A DNA stretch of 64,000 bases, from positions 1,364,001-1,428,000 of the forward strand of contig JAPFFF010000039.1 of assembly GCA_039105265.1 (NCBI GenBank), written 5' to 3'. The notes under the pieces were generated by a model. It did no database searches. It had not been told where the DNA came from and saw nothing but the letters and a program-made list of their open reading frames with translations. Positions 59,224 through 64,000 of the stretch are shown piece by piece. The position numbers and the translations under genes were made by a program. Source of the DNA: Tritrichomonas musculus (lineage: Eukaryota > Parabasalia > Tritrichomonadida > Tritrichomonadidae). Each line of letters opens with the position of its first letter. The stretch's first letter is position 1.

Positions 59224-60945
59224 TTACTCGTAACCTGCTGGGACACCTCTAGCGTGGTATCGAACACCACCATCTATTGACCATGTCCAGTAAGTATCGC
59301 TGCAGATCCACATCTCAGGAGCAGGTGGATGAACATCTCTGACGACGGTTCCGTTATCGAGAACATCTGGGTAGAAGTATGTATCGTCTTCTCCCTTGTG
59401 GATTGGTTGTCCCTTGAAGTTGACTGTGATGGAGTGGCATCCAGTATCGATACCATCAAAGACGTATCCAGCATTGCCGCGTTCGAGTTGGAAGTTGATT
59501 CCGAATGATGTGTTATCCGCGGCTGATGTGGCTTTGTACCTCTTTCCAGTAACTTCATCGTTGAGGGCAAGAGAGAACGAGCGGACTAATTCGTCAGTGG
59601 CTTCGATGCATCCGTCGAGTTCATTCGCGATGAGTTGATGTTGAACGAATCTACCATCATGAGTTGTTTCGAATTCGGTATCTGGGTATTGTCTCTTGTT
59701 GACGGTGAGCTGACAGTGTTGGTACATGATGTTCTGGAAGCATGTGATATCCCCTGGATGACGTGGAAACATGAGTGTGATGTTTGTGGCGTTTCGGAGT
59801 GGAATGGATTTCGAGACGTCTAATCCCTCAGCTTTGGCAGTACCTTCGAAGATCTCGCGAGTGAGTTCTTGTGCAGGGACGATGATTGGGGTCTTAAGTG
59901 CTTCGTACAATCCCTCGATGACGTTTGGTTTGACACCGAATCCAGCACAGTTGGTTCTCGCTATCTTGATCTCACCGTTGTTGTATAGCTGAAGGGCATT
60001 GAACTTGACGGTCCAGTGGTTCTCTTTGGCGTCTTTGATGGAGGATGCTTTGAAGTCAATGCTCGCGTCAGCTACTGCTGTGTTGAGTGGTTTCTCGGTG
60101 ACTGCGTGAACGATCTTCGCTGGCATTCCAATCTGTGTGAAGTGGGCTGTGATAGGGAGTATCCATGGTGAACTGTACTCTTTGGTGGCATCGAAGTTCA
60201 TGAATTTGAGTACATCAGCAACGGCTTTGGGATCGATTTGGCACCAAACGAGGGCATCTAAAGAGGTTCTGATCTCTTCTTCTACTTCACCGAGGATTCG
60301 GTTAGGATAGAGGCGCCAGGCTTGGAGTGCGAGTTGGTCTGTGAATGGGATGATGAGATCGAGTTTGACGTCAACGGGTGCTCCACCTTCGAACTTGGCT
60401 AATGGGATGTAGACACCGCACTTGCATGGCATGTAGTTCATAACGTTCTCCCAGATGGAGTGTGCATGAGGGTTGGCTGCTTTAGCGTCACGTGCTTTGA
60501 TGGAGTTGTATGCGAATGATTCGCGGATGAGTTCGTCTTGGCGATAGGTGTCGATGAGCTTGCCGTTCACCCAGAATCTACAGTCTTCGATGAATTCAAC
60601 GGAGTTCTTGAAGCCGACGAAGATGAGGTTCAACCCTTCTGTATCGATCTTAGAGATGGCGTCAGCAGCGATGTTGTTCTGGAACTTGACCTTGAATTCG
60701 ACTGTGGCGTTGATGAATCCCTTCTCGATTTGGCTGATGGTGTGACCTGAGTGAGTGAGCTTCAAGCGAGTTTTGGTACCGACTGGCATTGGAGCATCTT
60801 TGTTGAGGAACTCTTCGGTAACGAAAGAGAATGTGTTGTCACCTCCGTTCTTTTGGACGAGGTTACGGAGAGTATCGTTGAAGAAGTCGAGAACATCTCC
60901 CTCGTCATTGCCGGAGTTCTTGAATTGAGCGTTCTGGTAGGTCAT
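59224..60945 (-). CDS. Major capsid protein, probable double jelly-roll (Mav2)
   Basis: I chose ATG 60,945 over an in-frame GTG at 60,957 because the T-box (TAAAAAAT, plus reading) lies at 60,958-60,965; 573 residues. Beta-rich throughout with the conserved segments shared with the Mav1 protein: IEKGFINATVEFKV, FVGFKNSVEFIEDCRFWVNG, KCGVYIPLAKF, LDLIIPF, and near the end GCHSITVNFKGQPIH. Length and position are typical for Polinton major capsid proteins. The frame is intact, in contrast to the broken replication genes of this element, and could still supply capsid protein to another element. Confidence 0.75.
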   Translation of the reverse strand: MTYQNAQFKNSGNDEGDVLDFFNDTLRNLVQKNGGDNTFSFVTEEFLNKDAPMPVGTKTRLKLTHSGHTISQIEKGFINATVEFKVKFQNNIAADAISKIDTEGLNLIFVGFKNSVEFIEDCRFWVNGKLIDTYRQDELIRESFAYNSIKARDAKAANPHAHSIWENVMNYMPCKCGVYIPLAKFEGGAPVDVKLDLIIPFTDQLALQAWRLYPNRILGEVEEEIRTSLDALVWCQIDPKAVADVLKFMNFDATKEYSSPWILPITAHFTQIGMPAKIVHAVTEKPLNTAVADASIDFKASSIKDAKENHWTVKFNALQLYNNGEIKIARTNCAGFGVKPNVIEGLYEALKTPIIVPAQELTREIFEGTAKAEGLDVSKSIPLRNATNITLMFPRHPGDITCFQNIMYQHCQLTVNKRQYPDTEFETTHDGRFVQHQLIANELDGCIEATDELVRSFSLALNDEVTGKRYKATSAADNTSFGINFQLERGNAGYVFDGIDTGCHSITVNFKGQPIHKGEDDTYFYPDVLDNGTVVRDVHPPAPEMWICSDTYWTWSIDGGVRYHARGVPAGYE

Positions 60946-61023
60946 TTGGGTTGTCACTAAAAAATCGGAACTGTCGATGGGGTTCTAACCTCGTTGAAAT
61001 CACTTTTTTGTATCACCACAAAC

Positions 61024-61344
61024 ATGGCATTCGGAACCTGGTTCAAAAAACTCGGGAAGAAGATCGTAGATGGGATCAAGAAAGTAGTTCCCATCGCCAA
61101 GAAAGTCGGTAAGGTCGTCAAGAACACGGTAGCACCCATATTGGGAACCATCGGTAACGCAATCGGTGGAAAGGTTGGTAACGCTATTGGTGTCGCAAGC
61201 AAAGTCACTGGAATAGCTGGTGATAAAGCAGTCTCGATATCAGACAAGGTCGACAACTACATCAAAACGAATGGGCGTTCAGCGATTGATGACTGGATAG
61301 CTCATGAACGAAGCCTCGGCAACCGTCTTATCCATCCAAGGTAA
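61024..61344 (+). CDS. Small basic glycine-rich core protein (Mav2)
   Basis: 106 residues from ATG 61,024. CACTTTTTTG lies at 61,001-61,010. The sequence starts MAFGTWFKKLGKKIVDGIKK, an amphipathic cationic helix, then a hydrophobic glycine/valine region (APILGTIGNAIGGKVGNAIG) and a mixed tail. It is a counterpart of the Mav1 protein at 38,786 and a paralogue of the broken gene at 52,567. Membrane-active or DNA-condensing virion proteins have this build. It diverges from the major capsid gene with 78 bp between ATGs. Confidence 0.7.
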   Translation: MAFGTWFKKLGKKIVDGIKKVVPIAKKVGKVVKNTVAPILGTIGNAIGGKVGNAIGVASKVTGIAGDKAVSISDKVDNYIKTNGRSAIDDWIAHERSLGNRLIHPR

Positions 61345-61470
61345 GAGGTGATTTCGGGTCCGCGTGATTTCCCGCACACCCATTTCGGAGGTGATTGAAT
61401 GAGTTCGTTAATGATTGATCAGTTTCGGAATCGATCGATAAGGTTTACCTATTTTTGTGTTGACTCAAAC

Positions 61471-61818
61471 ATGGACGTCAAAGTAATTGAGCCCATCACG
61501 CACTACCTCAAAGAGTTCGACACCCCTAACGACTTCGACTCATGGTACAAATCCCATCAAGAAGAGATGGACAAGCTAACCACCCACAAGCTCAACAAGA
61601 TGTACCACATCAACGGATATCGTGTCGCGAGAATCAAAGGTGTGCTATCACTCAAGAAAGCCCCGAAAGCGACAAAACCCAAAGAAGATGACTCGGAGAC
61701 GGAACAGAGATTCATGGCTATCGAGAACGAGATATCCGAGATGAGTGACGACATCAAAAACATCAAGTTGGCGTTGCAGTCGATACAAGACTATTTCAAT
61801 CAACTCATACCTGAATGA
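61471..61818 (+). CDS. Coiled-coil Maverick protein, 115 residues
   Basis: I chose ATG 61,471 because CCTATTTTTG lies at 61,448-61,457, inside the longer frame. An N-terminal domain has FDSWYKSHQEEMDKLTTHKL, NKMYHINGYRVARIKGVLSL, then a basic linker and a C-terminal coiled coil (IENEISEMSDDIKNIKLALQ). The protein at 63,424-63,900 has the same plan (TTNYLNKIYKI...). Family members of this type are, as I recall, frequent in T. vaginalis, but I know no function. Its last 14 bp overlap the end of the convergent ATPase gene. Confidence 0.65.
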   Translation: MDVKVIEPITHYLKEFDTPNDFDSWYKSHQEEMDKLTTHKLNKMYHINGYRVARIKGVLSLKKAPKATKPKEDDSETEQRFMAIENEISEMSDDIKNIKLALQSIQDYFNQLIPE

Positions 61819-62656
61819 ACGTCTCGCCACCGTCAACGACCTGAATGACCATATATGGATGGGAGTCGGGATAGTTGGTCTTCAACGACATGATCTGCCC
61901 ATATTTTTCGTAGAAGTCGTCGAAACAGAGATTCGAGGCGGACTGACTATAGATGTACCTCAGTTGTTGTTTGTTGAAACAGGGGAATATCATCAACGTG
62001 GTGATCTCGTTCTTGATGTGCGGCTTCAGGCCCTTCCATCCCTGAATCAATAGAAAGAAGGTCATGTTGGTGTGTCGACAACGACGGAGTAACTGAGAGA
62101 AGTACGATGTCTCATTCGTGAAGAGTTTGCTGTTACTGATGTCATCAAAGAGGACGAGTGTATGGAGGTACTTCCGATGGAAGTCTTAGATGTGGAGGGT
62201 ATCGAAGAGGTCATGGATCTCTTTTGGGGTGATGTTGAGTTGGGGGTCGTCTAGATTGTCTTCGAGATGGTTGTTCGTGATGGCATAGTACTCGTTCTTG
62301 GCTTTAATGAGCTTCTCTATGACTGTTTCGGCTGATGATTCACTGATGGTGATGATCGGTAAACGAGGTTCTATCAGTGATTTCAAGGCGAGGAAGGATC
62401 GATCACTTTCATTCCAATCTTTGGTTACGTAGACGAGTAGATGATGAGTATCCATTAATGCAATCTTGATGATCTCTTCCAAAGCGATGACTGTCTTCCC
62501 CTGACCTTGCTTACCGACAATGACGTTAACGGAGTTGTATCTAACGTTGATCTCTGGATGAACCTTGTCTATGAAGGCCCCACTCATGTCGTTCTTCTTA
62601 GTGGATAACACCTCATGGACCTTGTCTTTAACGATGTCTGACAGAGATGTACTCAT
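61805..62656 (-). pseudogene. Packaging ATPase with in-frame stop (Mav2)
   Basis: I chose ATG 62,656 because CCTATTTTTAT lies at 62,669-62,679; the longer upstream frame overlaps the small 54-residue gene. Walker A is VIVGKQGQGKTVIALEE. A single TAA (62,186-62,188) follows TLHI, and the frame continues directly with Walker B (TLVLFDDIS) and a later FFLLIQGWKG motif to TGA 61,805. Without the stop the protein would be 283 residues, as in Mav1 (288). Since the stop separates the two ATP-binding motifs, the product should be inactive. Nearest relative in the window is the intact Mav1 gene at 39,236. Confidence 0.8.
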
Positions 62657-62705
62657 GGTTTCTGTGCCATAAAAATAGGTATCGTCTAGTGGGTGGTTCA
62701 TCAGC

Positions 62706-62870
62706 TTACTCCAATAAATCATATTCATCGGCATCGGGATCTGGTGGAGCTGCCCAAGCAGCAGGATCGTGTTCAACAGGAACGGCAGTAGTGATAGTGG
62801 ACCGTCTGGTGGGGTGATAAAAAATGACCCCCTCATCATAGGATTTACAGACCCCAAACATCGGCGCCAT
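62706..62870 (-). CDS. Small Maverick protein, 54 residues
   Basis: A short frame with ATG 62,870 and GCGATTTTTTGAG (62,873-62,885) directly upstream. It reads MAPMFGVCKSYDEGVIFYHP, then a Thr/Pro/Ala-rich part (EHDPAAWAAPPDP) and an acidic end DEYDLLE. Too short for an ORF search threshold, but the T-box and Mav2 codon use support it. It lies 49 bp before the ATPase ATG on the same strand. Possibly a capsid-associated or scaffold peptide; not recognised. Confidence 0.5.
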   Translation of the reverse strand: MAPMFGVCKSYDEGVIFYHPTRRSTITTAVPVEHDPAAWAAPPDPDADEYDLLE

Positions 62871-62986
62871 GACTCAAAAAATCGCCACTTTTTCAAAATT
62901 AGCCCCCCATTTCATTCAAAAATCGGGTAGACACTTTTGAATAAATGACCAAAAATAAAAGATTGATGTCATAGATGATGTACTGT

Positions 62987-63217
62987 TTATGAAGAGCTGT
63001 TTAATGAGTTTAATTCATTCTCAAGCTGATGAACTTTATTTTTGAGGCTGTTGATGTCTTCGATAAGAGACTCACGAACGGCAAGACCATCAGAGCCCAA
63101 CATTCCTGATTTGATATTGTTGAGACATTGTTTGTAATCATAACACTTTTCTTTCAATCCTCGTTTGATACGTTTTAATTCTGGTATTTCTTTCTTGTAT
63201 TCTGTTAGTTCACTCAT
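62987..63217 (-). CDS. Small coiled-coil protein, 76 residues
   Basis: A helical, lysine/leucine-rich frame: MSELTEYKKEIPELKRIKRG, a middle with MLGSDGLAVRE, then a coiled coil (LKNKVHQLENELNSLNSSS). Codon use is AT-rich, unlike Mav2, so it belongs to the adjoining region. It is divergent from the 77-residue gene with 14 bp between ATGs. Not recognised. Confidence 0.6.
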   Translation of the reverse strand: MSELTEYKKEIPELKRIKRGLKEKCYDYKQCLNNIKSGMLGSDGLAVRESLIEDINSLKNKVHQLENELNSLNSSS

Positions 63218-63231
63218 TTAATAACAATTAA

Positions 63232-63465
63232 ATGTCTGCTATTAATCAAATGAGAACCGTTCATGATGATAAACACAAAAACTATTTTGATAGATTACAG
63301 TTAACGATGCAAAAGAAGAGAACAAAAATAAACTCAGCACCAACAGTGAAATGTTATAATGAAAAAGGTAATGTATTTCATGAACCTCCTCCAAAAACGA
63401 CTAAATCATTAAATCATCATGATTCACTTAATCATTCGGTGGTTGTCAGGAGCAACAACATTTAA
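63232..63465 (+). CDS. Small hypothetical protein, 77 residues
   Basis: Starts MSAINQMRTVHDDKHKNYFD, has a basic middle (QKKRTKINSAPTVK) and a His-rich end (SLNHHDSLNHSVVV). Divergent from the 76-residue gene; its last 42 bp overlap the end of the convergent 158-residue gene, a compact arrangement typical of viruses and mobile elements. Not recognised. Confidence 0.5.
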   Translation: MSAINQMRTVHDDKHKNYFDRLQLTMQKKRTKINSAPTVKCYNEKGNVFHEPPPKTTKSLNHHDSLNHSVVVRSNNI

Positions 63466-63900
63466 AATGTATTCATTGATGACTTTTGATTGTTGGTCAA
63501 CAACATTTGAAAGCTTATTGATATGTTCCTCAAGTATTTTATTTTTATTGCTCAATTGATTGATTTGTTCAGTGAATTCATTCAATGATTCCTTTATCAA
63601 TGATATATCAGCCTTGATGTTATCGTTTTCAAGTGTTTTAGTGATTGTGTTCCCAACTTTCTTCAAATAAATGTCGCCACCACATCGTTTACCATCTTTA
63701 CAATTGCGTTTAGTGATTTTGTATTCATTGCCGTCATTAGTGATGATTTTATAAATCTTGTTCAAATAGTTAGTCGTTTGTGTTTTCATTTGCTCGATAT
63801 TCTTTTGATAGAACAAATTGAACTCTTCAACTGATTTAAACACTTTTGATTCATTAATGTTTTCGTTTATTACTTTAAGTTCGTTGATGTTATCATTCAT
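63424..63900 (-). CDS. Coiled-coil protein related to 61,471 gene
   Basis: 158 residues. The middle (VEEFNLFYQKNIEQMKTQTT, then NYLNKIYKI) matches the Mav2 protein at 61,471-61,818, followed by a KRNCKDGKRCGGDIYLKK segment with a cysteine pair and a long C-terminal coiled coil (INQLSNKNKILEEHINKLSN). The relationship suggests the edge of a further Maverick or a host-adopted copy beyond Mav2. No ATTTTT box lies before its ATG. Confidence 0.6.
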   Translation of the reverse strand: MNDNINELKVINENINESKVFKSVEEFNLFYQKNIEQMKTQTTNYLNKIYKIITNDGNEYKITKRNCKDGKRCGGDIYLKKVGNTITKTLENDNIKADISLIKESLNEFTEQINQLSNKNKILEEHINKLSNVVDQQSKVINEYILNVVAPDNHRMIK

Positions 63901-64000
63901 TTATATTCATTTTAAATCATTATTTTTCATTGTTTTTCATTTAACTTCATTCAGTATTGATTTACCAAATTTACCTACTTTGTCGACAGCATTTAAACCT
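63901..64000. other. Window end, no gene seen
   Basis: 100 AT-rich bases with TTTTTCATTGTTTTTCATTT-like repeats. A minus-strand reading of the last 60 bases (GLNAVDKVGKFGKSILNEVK) could be the C-terminus of a gene that lies mostly outside the window. Confidence 0.35.

Larger units (their letters stand above)
20819..62940. mobile_element. Older Maverick/Polinton (Mav2), interrupted
   Basis: Two GC-richer segments, 20,819-20,933 and 42,764 to about 62,940, belong together because they share repeat motifs (TGCCGAAACG, GTTAGCRTGACTCCA) on either side of inserted Mav1. Genes run: polymerase B (+), integrase (-), small ORF (+), core protein (-), conserved protein (+), small protein (+), fibre (-), minor capsid (-), major capsid (-), core protein (+), coiled-coil protein (+), ATPase (-), small protein (-). 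That is a full Maverick set. The left tip probably starts AGTAGT at 20,819, like Mav1. No matching right terminal repeat was found, so the right boundary near 62,940 is set only by composition. AT-rich DNA with a mariner (about 48,880-52,440) and a TTAA element (52,847-53,634) interrupt it. Confidence 0.6.

Noticed and set aside
46903-62656. Stop-codon recoding (TAA/TAG read as sense) in Mav2
   Set aside because: Other Mav2 and Mav1 genes end normally at TAA, and the large capsid and fibre frames contain no internal TAA or TAG, so nonsense mutation is simpler.

Overview
The window looks like nuclear DNA of the parabasalid protist Trichomonas vaginalis. The evidence is a gene for a Trichomonas-type DUF3447/ankyrin protein with an initiator motif just before its ATG, an intact 1,304-bp mariner with perfect 28-bp inverted repeats (the size I remember for Tvmar1), and two Maverick/Polinton elements with protein-primed DNA polymerase B, retrovirus-like integrase, packaging ATPase and capsid genes. 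I ran no database search; the assignment rests on reading the sequence.

Layout. (1) 1-20,818 is extremely AT-rich host-like DNA with few genes: two unrecognised proteins (3,891-4,310 and 11,910-12,308), broken gene remnants, an ankyrin gene (18,419-19,711) whose ankyrin tail (14,841-18,418) is broken into modules by a ~25-bp minisatellite, and at least seven inverted-repeat elements (214 bp to 1.6 kb), some with visible target duplications. (2) 20,819-20,933 is the left tip of an older Maverick (Mav2). (3) 20,934-42,758 is a complete Maverick (Mav1, 21,825 bp) inserted into that tip. It has 573-bp terminal inverted repeats and a 5-bp target duplication (CCAAC), and all its genes are open. (4) 42,764 to about 62,940 is the rest of Mav2, clearly richer in G+C. 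It is interrupted by an AT-rich block (about 48,880-52,440, carrying the mariner) and by a 788-bp TTAA-flanked element (52,847-53,634). (5) About 62,940-64,000 returns to AT-rich composition and holds three small genes, one a homologue of a Mav2 gene; it may be the edge of another element.

How the Maverick genes fit together. Both elements carry the parts of a DNA virus that integrates: protein-primed polymerase B to copy the linear genome from its inverted repeats, integrase, A32/FtsK-like packaging ATPase, a probable double-jelly-roll major capsid protein, a probable minor capsid protein, small basic glycine-rich core or membrane-active proteins, and very long fibre-like proteins. No adenain-type maturation protease was recognised. 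Mav1 adds an HNH/NUMOD4 endonuclease next to the polymerase, a basic-region protein, and two basic coiled-coil proteins that share an N-terminal domain with the polymerase.

Mav2 is decaying unevenly. Polymerase has a frameshift, integrase two in-frame stops, ATPase one and one core-protein gene one, while capsid, minor capsid and fibre frames are open. Nearly all Maverick genes in both elements have a short T-rich motif (C/T-ATTTTT-A/G) about 8-20 bases before the ATG. A ~65-bp block is conserved between Mav1 and Mav2 outside the recognised genes.
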